Source: Grimontia sedimenti (GTDB lineage: Bacteria; Pseudomonadota; Gammaproteobacteria; Enterobacterales; Vibrionaceae). Taken from it: a stretch of DNA of 64,000 bases. The translations under genes were made by a program, and so were the position numbers. How positions within the stretch are numbered: the first letter of the stretch is position 1; each line of letters begins with the position of its first letter. The stretch covers positions 104,899-168,898 of the forward strand of contig NZ_JAALDL010000013.1 of NCBI RefSeq assembly GCF_011045095.1. The letters are read 5' to 3'. Below are positions 48,494 to 56,685 of the stretch, one piece after another. The notes under the pieces are model-generated. The model saw only the letters and a program-made list of their open reading frames with translations. It did no database searches and was not told the origin of the DNA.

Positions 48494-49096
48494 ATGATGG
48501 AACTATCTTTTCTGGCGACACTGGCGCTTTTTGCGGCGACCATGACGGGGACGCCGGGACCGAATAACATGATGCTGACAGCATCGGGAGCGAACTTTGG
48601 ATTCAGACGCACTGTGCCTCATCTTGTTGGTATTTCCCTTGGTGTTGCGTCTTTAATTGGCGTGGTTGCAGCAGGACTGGGGGCGGTGTTTCAAATTTAC
48701 CCTTGGGTGCAAGAGGGGATGAAGCTGCTGGCGAGCGCTTATCTTCTTTATCTGGCATGGCGCATTGCCAAGGCGGGGGCGCCTTCTAAAGATGCTTCGG
48801 CAGATCGCCGACCGATGACTTTAATAGAGGGGGCCTTGTTCCAATATGTGAATCCCAAAGCATGGGCTATGTCAGTCAGCGCAGTGGGTACTTTCACTTT
48901 GTCAGGCGGGGATTATTGGCTATCGGCAGCGGTGATCGTAATGACGTTTCTGGTGGTGGGTTTATCTCTGACATCAATTTGGGCGGGCTTTGGCGTCTGG
49001 GTTGGCAAGGTGCTTTCAACAGACAAGAGCTGGGTGGTGTTTAACCGGGTGATGGGTACGCTGACGGCATCCTGTCTGATCTTTATCTGGGGCTAG
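48494..49096 (+). CDS. LysE/RhtB family amino-acid exporter
   Basis: A 200-residue inner-membrane protein with about six hydrophobic helices. The N-terminal TMTGTPGPNNMMLTASGANFG carries the LysE-family signature PGPN, and FQYVNPKAWAM is the conserved fourth-helix motif. Such proteins export amino acids or analogues. GGGGAGA lies 7 bases upstream of ATG 48494. The gene is divergent from the MocR regulator. Its TAG stop shares the palindrome CTAG with the stop of the convergent gene. The substrate cannot be read from sequence. Confidence 0.92.
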   Translation: MMELSFLATLALFAATMTGTPGPNNMMLTASGANFGFRRTVPHLVGISLGVASLIGVVAAGLGAVFQIYPWVQEGMKLLASAYLLYLAWRIAKAGAPSKDASADRRPMTLIEGALFQYVNPKAWAMSVSAVGTFTLSGGDYWLSAAVIVMTFLVVGLSLTSIWAGFGVWVGKVLSTDKSWVVFNRVMGTLTASCLIFIWG

Positions 49097-49614
49097 CGCT
49101 GATTGATGACGTTCAAGCCTTTCATGAGTGCAGGGTAAAGATAGTGTGCGTCACCGTCCAGTTGCGAACAGTACATCTCCAAAGAGGAAGAGGCGTTTTC
49201 TTCCCAAAATTGCTGGTTTATACAGGTGAGCAATTCCTGCTGCTGGAACTTCTCTAATGTCAGCTCATAGTTAAGCATTTTCTGGTAAGCCCCGCGTGAG
49301 AGCTGCGGTTTGAGATCGCGCCGCATCAAGCGATAGCGCGTGAGCAGGGTTTCTGACTGAACCAATGATTGGCGAAGTTGAGCGAGTGATGAGGCCGAAA
49401 GAGAAAACCCGGCGTCTTCCAACCAGGCTAATAGCAGCGCGAGATTCACATTGCCTTTGAACTGATCCTGAAGTTTAAGGCAGGCGTGTTTGACCTCTTG
49501 CTGTCCGTAATGATGCAGACAAAATTGCCACAGTCCATCGGCTGCGGCTTGCTGTTTTAGCGGCCTTGGAACTCCGCTTCCATTTGCTCCAGTTGTTCCT
49601 GAAGATCCATCCAT
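49093..49614 (-). CDS. TIGR02444 family protein
   Basis: A conserved protein of unknown function. The recognisable part begins at GLWQFCLHHYGQQEVKHACLKLQDQ and contains NVNLALLLAWLEDAG, typical of the family, then a helical remainder rich in Gln and Leu. The only ATG in frame, 49614, lies 58 bases inside yheS and adds about 25 residues unlike the family. The natural start should be close to the yheS stop, but only CTG is available near LWQF; an ATG one base out of frame lies just before it. A missing base or an unusual start are both possible. Confidence 0.75.
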   Translation of the reverse strand: MDGSSGTTGANGSGVPRPLKQQAAADGLWQFCLHHYGQQEVKHACLKLQDQFKGNVNLALLLAWLEDAGFSLSASSLAQLRQSLVQSETLLTRYRLMRRDLKPQLSRGAYQKMLNYELTLEKFQQQELLTCINQQFWEENASSSLEMYCSQLDGDAHYLYPALMKGLNVINQR

Positions 49615-51479
49615 TCCAGTTCGACCTCTTCGAGCGATGATTTCGCGTCTGCCTGCTGGCGCAGCAATTCGGTAAGTTTCTCTTTGTTGGACGCTTCATA
49701 AATAGAAGGTTCCGCCAGTTGAGATTCTACTTCCGCAATTGTTGCAGAATACTTTTCGAGTTTTGTATCCAGCGTGTCAATTTTCTTGCGGATAGGCGCA
49801 GTCTGCTTGCGAAATTCTGCTTCCAGACGTTTTTGTTCTTTACGTGCTGCTTGAGTATTTGCACCTGCGGGTTTGGCGTTTTCTGCCTGCTCCTGACGAC
49901 GCTCAGAGCGCTGCAATTCATTCAGCCACTGATGGTAATCATTCAGGTCGCCGTTGAATGGCTCAACCTTACGATCATGCACCAAATACAGATCGTCAGT
50001 GGTTGCACGGAGCAGGTATCTGTCGTGGCTCACGATAACCATCGCGCCTTCAAACGATTGCAGCGCCATGGTCAGTGCAGCGCGCATGTCGAGGTCAAGG
50101 TGGTTGGTGGGCTCATCGAGCAGCAACAGGTTCGGTTTTTGCCAGACAATTAATGCCAGCACCAGACGTGCTTTTTCACCGCCAGAGAAAGGTGCAATCA
50201 CATCCAGCGCTTTATCGCCATGGAAACCAAAGCTGCCGAGGTAATCGCGAAGTTGTTGCTCTGTCGCTTCCGGTGCCAAACGCATCATGTGCTGAATGGC
50301 TGTTTCATCATCACGTAGCGTTTCCAACTGGTGCTGTGCAAAGTAACCAATCTTCACACCCTGCGAATAACGCAGCTCACCAGCCTGTGCGGGTACTGTG
50401 CCAGAAAGCAGTTTGATGAGCGTTGATTTACCCGCGCCGTTGCGGCCAATCAGACCAATTCGGCTGCCTGGCACCAGATTCAGGAAGATTTTTTCCAGAA
50501 TCATGGTGTCGCCATAGCCCGCGCACACCTCTTCCATCATCAAAATAGGATTCGGTAGAGCAGATGGTTCACGGAATTCGAAACTGAATGGGTTATCAAA
50601 TTGTGCTGGCAGCATTTTTTCCATGCGCTCAAGGGCTTTAATACGGCTCTGCGCCTGACGGGCTTTACTGGCCTTATAGCGGAAGCGGTCAATGTAAGAC
50701 TGCATGTGCGCCATTTGCTTTTGCTGCTTCTGGTACATCGCCTGTTGCAGGATCAGCTTTTCAGCGCGCATGGTTTCGAACGCCGAGTAGTTCCCCGTGT
50801 ATTCGTTTAGCAGGTCATTTTCGATATGGATGATGCGGTTAACCACTGGGTCAAGGAAATCGCGGTCATGGGAAATGAGTACCAGTGTACCGCGGTAGTT
50901 TTGCAGCCACTTCTCCAGCCACATCACGGCGTCCAAATCCAAGTGGTTGGTCGGTTCGTCGAGCAGCAGTAAGTCTGAGCGACATAGCAGTGCCTGTGCC
51001 AAGTTCAGGCGCATACGCCAACCACCGGAGAACTGGGTGAGGTTCCAGCTCATCTGATCCTGACGAAAGCCGAGGCCATCCAGCAACTCTGCTGCGCGGG
51101 CGCGAATGCTGTAGCCGCCGACGGCATCAATTTTGTCGTGAAGGGTGGCGACCTTGTGGCCGTCATCCGCTTCTTCAGCAGCACGAAGGGCCTGTTCCAG
51201 CGCGCGGTATTCACGGTCCCCGTCAATCACATATTCAATCGCTTCGCGTTCCAGCGCCGGGGTTTCCTGCGCCACCCACGCCATTTGCCAGCCGCTTGGG
51301 AAGTTACAACTACCCGCATCAAGGGACAGTTCGCCTTTCAGCAACGCAAACAGGGTGGATTTACCGCAGCCGTTTTTACCGACCAGACCGACTTTGTCGC
51401 CCGGGTGGATAGTGGCAGAGGCATTGTTAAGCAGCGGTTTGCCACCACGAAGTAGCTGAATATCAGAAATAGTGATCAT
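49557..51479 (-). CDS. yheS: ABC-F ATPase YheS
   Basis: A 640-residue soluble protein with two ABC ATPase domains and no membrane segments. Walker A motifs are GKNGCGKST and GRNGAGKST; signature motifs are FSGGWRMRL and FSGGEKARL; each is followed by LLLDEPTNHLDLD. The linker between domains is the charged ABC-F arm (about 235-300). A coiled-coil C-terminus (about 540-640) is present. ABC-F proteins act on the ribosome; YheS relieves some nascent-chain stalls. It is divergent from kefG, with a MITE-like element between them. Confidence 0.95.
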   Translation of the reverse strand: MITISDIQLLRGGKPLLNNASATIHPGDKVGLVGKNGCGKSTLFALLKGELSLDAGSCNFPSGWQMAWVAQETPALEREAIEYVIDGDREYRALEQALRAAEEADDGHKVATLHDKIDAVGGYSIRARAAELLDGLGFRQDQMSWNLTQFSGGWRMRLNLAQALLCRSDLLLLDEPTNHLDLDAVMWLEKWLQNYRGTLVLISHDRDFLDPVVNRIIHIENDLLNEYTGNYSAFETMRAEKLILQQAMYQKQQKQMAHMQSYIDRFRYKASKARQAQSRIKALERMEKMLPAQFDNPFSFEFREPSALPNPILMMEEVCAGYGDTMILEKIFLNLVPGSRIGLIGRNGAGKSTLIKLLSGTVPAQAGELRYSQGVKIGYFAQHQLETLRDDETAIQHMMRLAPEATEQQLRDYLGSFGFHGDKALDVIAPFSGGEKARLVLALIVWQKPNLLLLDEPTNHLDLDMRAALTMALQSFEGAMVIVSHDRYLLRATTDDLYLVHDRKVEPFNGDLNDYHQWLNELQRSERRQEQAENAKPAGANTQAARKEQKRLEAEFRKQTAPIRKKIDTLDTKLEKYSATIAEVESQLAEPSIYEASNKEKLTELLRQQADAKSSLEEVELEWMDLQEQLEQMEAEFQGR

Positions 51480-51623
51480 GACTCTTGGCGGCTCCGGCCG
51501 CAGGAATGTGGGGTCGAAAAACTGGCGCTGTTATATCACACGACGGCGATTTACTTAAGAGAGGCGCAAAAATGGACCACGGCAGAGCGGTGAAATGCGG
51601 GACGATTTACCGTATGGTTGGAG

Positions 51624-51891
51624 TATACCCAATCAACCTGAAGATGCAGGATTCAGCGAGATTGACTGACGTTGTGATCGCGGCGTTCCTTTGTAGGTGT
51701 AGCCATCTCCATCAAAAAGGAGCAACAAAGAGCACGGCGTCAGTCAACTCGCCCGGAGGGAGGCCTTCAATGCGCCCACTTCTTTGTTAAATACCACGGA
51801 AATAGAACGAGACTATTCCTCGTGGAATTTGCCTCGAATTGAGCGTATTGATGGCCTCTGAATGCGAGTATCTTCAGGTCGTTTGGGTATA
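51624..51891. mobile_element. 268-bp MITE-like element with terminal inverted repeats
   Basis: The left end TATACCCAA-N3-ACCTGAAGAT and the right end (reverse complement) TATACCCAA-N3-ACCTGAAGAT match at 19 of 22 positions. The ends suggest insertion at a TA dinucleotide, as for IS630/Tc1-type transposases. There is no transposase gene inside. A second inverted repeat, TTGACTGACG at 51662-51671 with CGTCAGTCAA at 51738-51747, and a further stem CCACG/CGTGG at 51794-51825 make the inside highly structured. It lies between divergent yheS and kefG. I recall similar sequences in other Vibrionaceae, but did not compare. Confidence 0.75.
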
Positions 51892-52052
51892 TGACGCCAA
51901 AGCCGCAGAGTTGGCAGTTTTGTGTCATGATAAAAAGATTATAAAAAATATTATGTTACCTCTTCGCTCTACCTTAAATTGGGCGTTGGAAAGCTTAAAA
52001 GGATTTTGCTGCCAAATGGGAACCCCCGACAACGTCGTTATTTAAATCGAAA

Positions 52053-52580
52053 GTGCTGGTGGTCTTTGCTCACCCGGACCCGCACGAGTCTGTCGCCAAC
52101 AAACGGATGATTGAGGCTGCCCGTCAATTTGACCATGTCAAAGTACACGACCTCTATGCGGCCTATCCTGACTTTATTATTGATGTTCACCATGAGCGTG
52201 AGCTTCTTCTAGAACACGATGTGATTGTGTTCCAACACCCACTTCAAATGTATTCCTGTCCTTCGCTTCTAAAAGAGTGGATTGATGTGGTGCTTGGTAA
52301 AGGCTTTGCCCACGGTGGCGGTAATGCATTGGCTGGCAAGATTTGCCGCTTTGTTATCACGACTGGCGGTGCTGCGGAAGCCTTTAGCCAAACCGGTTAC
52401 AACAAATACAGTATGGAAGAGCTGTTGCAGCCGTTTGAGCTGACCGCGCTCCTTTGCCAGATGCGTTGGGTTGATCCACTAGTGCTTCACTGGGCTCGCC
52501 GCGTGAGTGATGAAGACAGGGAAGCTCATGCCGAACTCTACGCCGATTGGCTCTGTCATCCTGTGTCGGAGGTGGTGTAA
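52053..52580 (+). CDS. kefG: KefG, ancillary oxidoreductase of the KefB potassium efflux system
   Basis: A 175-residue flavodoxin-fold quinone oxidoreductase-like protein needed for full KefB activity. It contains VVFAHPDPHESVANK, VHDLYAAYPDF, VFQHPLQMYSCPSLLKEWIDVVL and ITTGGAAEAF. GTG 52053 is the only usual start codon after the in-frame stop at 51996; it begins at VLVVFAHP, about six residues shorter than E. coli, and no Shine-Dalgarno is seen. The MITE-like element ends 161 bases upstream. The stop overlaps the kefB start (TAATG). Confidence 0.9.
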   Translation: MLVVFAHPDPHESVANKRMIEAARQFDHVKVHDLYAAYPDFIIDVHHERELLLEHDVIVFQHPLQMYSCPSLLKEWIDVVLGKGFAHGGGNALAGKICRFVITTGGAAEAFSQTGYNKYSMEELLQPFELTALLCQMRWVDPLVLHWARRVSDEDREAHAELYADWLCHPVSEVV

Positions 52581-54378
52581 TGGGACATAACTACCTTCTA
52601 GACGCTCTGATTTTCCTTGCCGCTGCTGTGGTGGCAGTTCCCCTTGCCCAGCGCCTCGGAATTGGCTCTGTGCTGGGGTATTTGATCGGCGGTGTGGTGA
52701 TTGGCCCCTGGGGGCTTGGCCTGATTACAGATGTAGAAGCGATTCTGCACTTTGCCGAGCTTGGTGTGGTACTTCTGTTGTTCCTGATTGGTCTGGAATT
52801 GAATCCAAAGAAGCTGTTGCAGATGCGACGGCCAATCCTTGGCTTTGGTGGCTCTCAGGTCTTTATCAGTACCGTGGTGATTGCTCTTATTGCCTATTAC
52901 TGGGGCGTTGGTCGCGTAGATGCCTTGGTTGTCGGGATGGGACTGGCGCTTTCATCCACGGCCATCGCCATGCGGATTATCGAAGAACAACGCTTGATGC
53001 GCAGCGAAGCCGGACAATCCGGTTTTGCAGTGCTGTTATTTCAAGATATCGCAGTGATCCCCATGCTTGCGGTGCTTCCTGCGATGGCAGGTGGAGCGGG
53101 TGGCAGCTGGCTGGATGTGGGTATCATGCTGGGCGCAATCTTGGTGCTCTTGGTCGGTGGTCATTACCTGTTGCGTCCTTTGCTCCGTTGGGTGGTGCTC
53201 AGCCGCGTCAAAGAGATGTTCACCGTGACTGCTCTGATGCTGGTGATTGGTATCGCCATTGGTATGCAGTCACTTGGACTCTCTATGGCGCTAGGCACCT
53301 TCTTGGCAGGTGTGCTGTTGGCAGAGAGTGAATACCGCCACGAGCTGGAAATCGCCATCGAGCCGTTTAAAGGTTTGTTGCTGGGCCTCTTTTTCATCGC
53401 CGTAGGCATGGCGGTTGATCTTGGTTTACTGCTCCAATATCCGCTGGAAATTTTATCTGCGGTCGCTGGCTTGATTGGCGTAAAAGCCGCCATCATATAT
53501 GGGTTAGCCCGCGTCTTTGGTGGTAGCGAGAAATCCCGCAGTCACGTAGCTTTACTGCTTAGCCAAGGTGGGGAGTTTGCGTTTGTGTTGTTTACTGCAG
53601 CGCGAAGTGAAAACTTGCTGACGCCCGAGCTTAATGCGTTCCTGTTGGTGGTGGTGAGTTTGTCTATGATGACGACACCAATATTGCTGATGCTGCAATC
53701 CAAATGGTTTGCCCGCACCATTAATGCCGAAGCCTCGACGCCAGAAGCTCAGCAGTTTGACCACGATGGGGCGCGCGTCATCATCACCGGCTTTGGCCGT
53801 TTTGGTCAGGTAGTGGGTAGATTGCTGTTCGCCAACAAGATTAAACTGACCATACTGGAACGCGACCCATCGCAAATCGCCTTGCTCAGAAAGTTTGGCT
53901 ACAAGGTTTATTATGGGGATGCGACCCAGCTTGATTTGCTGAGGGCCGCAGGCGCAGCAACGGCCGAGGCCATCATTGTTTGTGCGGATTCGCCGGAAGA
54001 AGTGATGGAAATAGTTCACCTTTGCCAGCAGCACTTCCCGAATCTGAAGGTGCTCGCACGGGCTCGAAGCCGTGTTGAGGCGAACCAGTTGCTCGGCCAC
54101 AATGTGGATGGATTTCCCGGGAAACATTTTTAAGTGCGTTGGATCTTGGTAAGCAAACCCTGATCGCTCTTGGGATGCATCCGTATAAAGCCAAACGGGC
54201 TGAAGCATTTTTCAGAAAGCTCGATGAAATGCGTTTACATGAAATGCAGCCCCATCATAGTGAAGACGTGACGGCTGCCTCGCGAACCAAAGAAGCCCGA
54301 CTTGAACTGGAAGAGCTGTTCGACCTCGAAATGAAAGGGGATACCGAGCGGCACCAGAGCTGGAACCGAGATAGCTAA
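52580..54378 (+). pseudogene. kefB: Glutathione-gated K+/H+ antiporter KefB, frameshifted near the C-terminus
   Basis: An electrophile-protective potassium efflux protein. About 12-13 membrane helices fill residues 1-385 (CPA2 exchanger), and a KTN/RCK domain follows with IITGFGRFGQVVGRLL, which binds NAD(H) and glutathione. The frame stops at 54133 after GFPGKHF. The neighbouring frame continues ALDLGKQTLIALGMHPYKAKRAE to 54378, the usual tail. One extra T in the run of five at 54127-54131 restores 599 residues, the normal length. As written the protein loses about 80 C-terminal residues. ATG 52580 overlaps the kefG stop. Confidence 0.9.
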
Positions 54379-54404
54379 CAATAAGAACGAAGTCAAGGAA
54401 GTAC

Positions 54405-54614
54405 ATGGCCAAGAAACGATTTATCGCTGGCGCGACCTGTCCATCATGCAGCGCAACGGACACGATGCGCTGGTGGCAAGAGCACCACGTGGAAGTGGTG
54501 GAGTGCGTGCAGTGCGGTCATACCGACAGGCGCTCACCGATGTCTGCGGAAGAGAAACAGCCTGTCGCGCAGCAGCAGGATGCTCAGGTGATAGGGATAT
54601 TTAAACCGCAATAA
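54405..54614 (+). CDS. yheV: YheV family putative zinc-binding protein
   Basis: A 69-residue protein with two CxxC pairs, CPSC near residue 12 and CVQC near residue 34, which probably hold one zinc. It reads MAKKRFIAGATCPSCSATD and VVECVQCGHTDRR, the YheV signature, followed by a polar tail. The order kefG-kefB-yheV-slyD matches E. coli. AAGGAAG precedes the ATG at 54405. Function is unknown. Confidence 0.93.
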   Translation: MAKKRFIAGATCPSCSATDTMRWWQEHHVEVVECVQCGHTDRRSPMSAEEKQPVAQQQDAQVIGIFKPQ

Positions 54615-54712
54615 CGAATCCCATAGTCGAAGTCAGTTTATTTCTGTATTATCGGCGCCGAAATGAGCAGGTGTCGCTGTGTCGACACCCTTGAACCGCT
54701 TCCGGAGTTAAG

Positions 54713-55288
54713 ATGAAAATCACTAAAGACGTGGTAGTAAGCATTGCTTACCAAGTGAAAAACGAAGACGGCATCGTGGTTGACGAGTCAACCAAAGAAA
54801 TGCCACTGCAGTACCTGCAAGGTCACAACAACCTGATCGTAGGTCTGGAAAATGCACTGGAAGGTCGCGAAGCCGGCGAATCTTTCGAAGTGACTGTTGC
54901 GCCGGAAGAAGCGTACGGCGAATACCTGGATGCAATGGTTCAGCGCGTACCTGCTGACGTGTTCCAGGGCGTTGACGAAATCGTTGTTGGTATGCGCTTT
55001 CTGGCGGATACCGACCAAGGTCCAATCCCAGTTGAAGTGACTGATGTTGACGGCGATGAAGTCGTGGTTGACGGTAACCACATGCTGGCTGGCCAAACCC
55101 TGACGTTCAATGTGGAAGTGGTTGAACTACGTGCGGCGACGGAAGAAGAAATCGCACACGGTCACATCCACCAGTCTGGCGGCTGCTGCGGTGGTCACGA
55201 CCATGACGACGAAGGCGGTTGCTGTGGCGGCGAAGACAAAGGCGACGACCACGAATGTTGTGGCGGTGGTGGCTGCGGCTCTCACTAA
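54713..55288 (+). CDS. slyD: FKBP-type prolyl isomerase and nickel chaperone SlyD
   Basis: A 191-residue cytoplasmic chaperone. Residues 1 to about 70 and 130-146 form the FKBP prolyl isomerase fold (VSIAYQVKNEDG, GHNNLIVGLENALEG), and residues about 72-130 form the inserted IF chaperone domain. From about 148 on comes a metal-binding tail with repeated CCGG, His and Asp residues, ending CGGGGCGSH. The tail delivers nickel to hydrogenase and urease factors in E. coli. It stands alone between a preceding spacer and a clear terminator. Confidence 0.96.
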   Translation: MKITKDVVVSIAYQVKNEDGIVVDESTKEMPLQYLQGHNNLIVGLENALEGREAGESFEVTVAPEEAYGEYLDAMVQRVPADVFQGVDEIVVGMRFLADTDQGPIPVEVTDVDGDEVVVDGNHMLAGQTLTFNVEVVELRAATEEEIAHGHIHQSGGCCGGHDHDDEGGCCGGEDKGDDHECCGGGGCGSH

Positions 55289-55337
55289 GCCTAGGCTTAT
55301 ACCATTGCAGCTATTGCTGGCTGCAGAGCCAGAAAAG

Positions 55338-55374
55338 AAAGCGCCAATCGATCAGTCGGTTGGCGCTTTTTTAT
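55338..55374 (+). terminator. Intrinsic terminator after slyD
   Basis: AAAGCGCCAA pairs with TTGGCGCTTT around a 12-base loop, followed by T6. Confidence 0.85.
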
Positions 55375-55431
55375 TAGGCAATTTCATATTAATCTCATCG
55401 GATATCCACTCTCTCTTCGAAAGGAATCATC

Positions 55432-56397
55432 ATGACTCGCCCCTTTTCTATCGCCATCCACGGTGGTGCCGGTACCATTGAACGCCGTCTGATGACGCCT
55501 GAGTTGGAAGCTGCCTATCGTAAGGCGTTGGCGCAGTCAGTATTGGCAGGACATGCTGTGCTGGAACAGGGTGGATCTGCGGTTGATGCGACAGTCGCCG
55601 CTGTGACAGTGATGGAAGACAGCGAGCTTTTCAATGCAGGCAAAGGCTCGGTGCTAACCCACGACGAAACTGTTGAGATGGACGCTTCTGTTATGGATGG
55701 CAGAAACCTTGAAGCCGGCGCGGTAACCCTAATTCGCCATATCAAAAACCCGATACAACTTGCCCGTGATGTGATGCAAAAAAGCTCCCATGCGATGTTG
55801 GCGGGTGAGGGCGCGGAATCCTTTGCCTTCAAAGAGTGCGGCTACGAGTACGTCGAGCAAGATTACTTTTTCACGGATCGTCGCTACAACGAGCTGAAAA
55901 CAATGAAAAAAACCGGTGGCGTTGCACTGTCGGAAGCGCGCTATCCAGATGAAAAGAAACACGGTACTGTCGGTGCAGTGGCGCTCGATAAAGACGGTAA
56001 TCTAGCCGCTGCAACCAGTACGGGTGGACTCACCAACAAGCGCTGGGGCAGAGTCGGTGACACACCGATCATTGGCGGAGGGAACTATGCCCGCAACGGC
56101 AATGTGGCGATTTCTGCAACCGGTATGGGCGAACTTCTGATGCGCTGCACGGTTGCAGGCGATATTGCGGGGCGCATGCAATATGGTAAGGCATCGATAG
56201 AGCAAGCCTGCCGCGATGTGATTCACGGTGATTTCCTGAGCCTTGGCGGAGAAGGCGGTGTGATTGCCATTGATGCTGACGGACAGGTGAATTTCGAATT
56301 GAATTGTCCGGGCATGTACCGCGCGACGGTGAACGAGAAAGGTGAAGCGTTGGTGGCTATTTTTGCGGACGAAGAGCTTCAGGTCCTAGGAGCCTAG
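55432..56397 (+). CDS. iaaA: Isoaspartyl peptidase / L-asparaginase (type III)
   Basis: An Ntn-hydrolase that removes isoaspartate from dipeptides and hydrolyses asparagine. The 321-residue precursor should self-cleave before the Thr in KKHGTVGAVALDKDG (about residue 180), which becomes the N-terminal nucleophile; the next block LAAATSTGG completes the site. The N-terminal IAIHGGAGTI is the family hallmark. The last codons and the TAG stop fall in the first two units of a tandem octamer repeat, so the C-terminus LGA is repeat-derived. Changes in copy number would not alter the protein while two units remain. Confidence 0.95.
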   Translation: MTRPFSIAIHGGAGTIERRLMTPELEAAYRKALAQSVLAGHAVLEQGGSAVDATVAAVTVMEDSELFNAGKGSVLTHDETVEMDASVMDGRNLEAGAVTLIRHIKNPIQLARDVMQKSSHAMLAGEGAESFAFKECGYEYVEQDYFFTDRRYNELKTMKKTGGVALSEARYPDEKKHGTVGAVALDKDGNLAAATSTGGLTNKRWGRVGDTPIIGGGNYARNGNVAISATGMGELLMRCTVAGDIAGRMQYGKASIEQACRDVIHGDFLSLGGEGGVIAIDADGQVNFELNCPGMYRATVNEKGEALVAIFADEELQVLGA

Positions 56398-56449
56398 GAG
56401 CCTAGGAGCCTAGGAGCCTGGGAGCCTGGGAGCCTAGGACCTGTTTTTT
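56380..56449 (+). terminator. Intrinsic terminator with repeat-expanded loop
   Basis: CAGGTCCTAGG at 56380-56390 and CCTAGGACCTG at 56433-56443 are perfect 11-base complements, followed by T6. The loop between them consists of tandem octamers. It terminates iaaA and lies against the end of the convergent slyX. Confidence 0.75.
56385..56440 (+). repeat. Seven tandem 8-bp repeats (CCTAGGAG)
   Basis: Units run as four CCTAGGAG, two CCTGGGAG and one CCTAGGAC, without gaps. Each A-type unit contains the palindrome CCTAGG. The array covers the iaaA stop codon and the loop of its terminator. It should vary in copy number between strains. Confidence 0.92.
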
Positions 56450-56671
56450 AGTAATGCGGTGGCGGTGTCTCTTCCGACATGCTGGCAATGTTTGCCGGCT
56501 CCATCGCTTTCAGCTTGGTTACCAAAAGGTGATTTGCGTTGCCATCTTGTCGATGGTTTTTTGCTGCTGGGTAATCGCATCATTCAGCTCTTCAATCGTG
56601 TGTTCCTGAAAAGCCTGTTTGATCTCCAGATCGTCAATTTGTTTCTGCAGACGCAGTTCTGTCTCGGTCAT
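56448..56671 (-). pseudogene. slyX: SlyX, frameshifted
   Basis: A small coiled-coil protein of unknown function next to slyD in many gamma-proteobacteria. From ATG 56671 the frame reads [22 protein letters not shown], the SlyX signature, but stops at 56519. The other frame then gives [11 protein letters not shown] and the typical ending ETPPPHY with its stop at 56448. One missing base near 56522-56530, in the short runs CC, AAAA or GG, would restore 74 residues. It starts 14 bases after the WD40 gene stop, so both share a transcript. Confidence 0.85.
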
Positions 56672-56685
56672 CTTGGTATCTCAAA

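Noticed and set aside
51485-52045. Open frames of 101 and 68 codons in the yheS-kefG gap
   Set aside because: They overlap the MITE-like element, have no ribosome site or recognisable sequence, and are explained by the repeat.
55160-55288. Cys/His-rich SlyD tail as something new
   Set aside because: It is the normal nickel-binding tail of the family.
56385-56440. Phase variation of IaaA by the octamer repeat
   Set aside because: The stop codon is in the second unit, so adding or losing later units does not change the protein.
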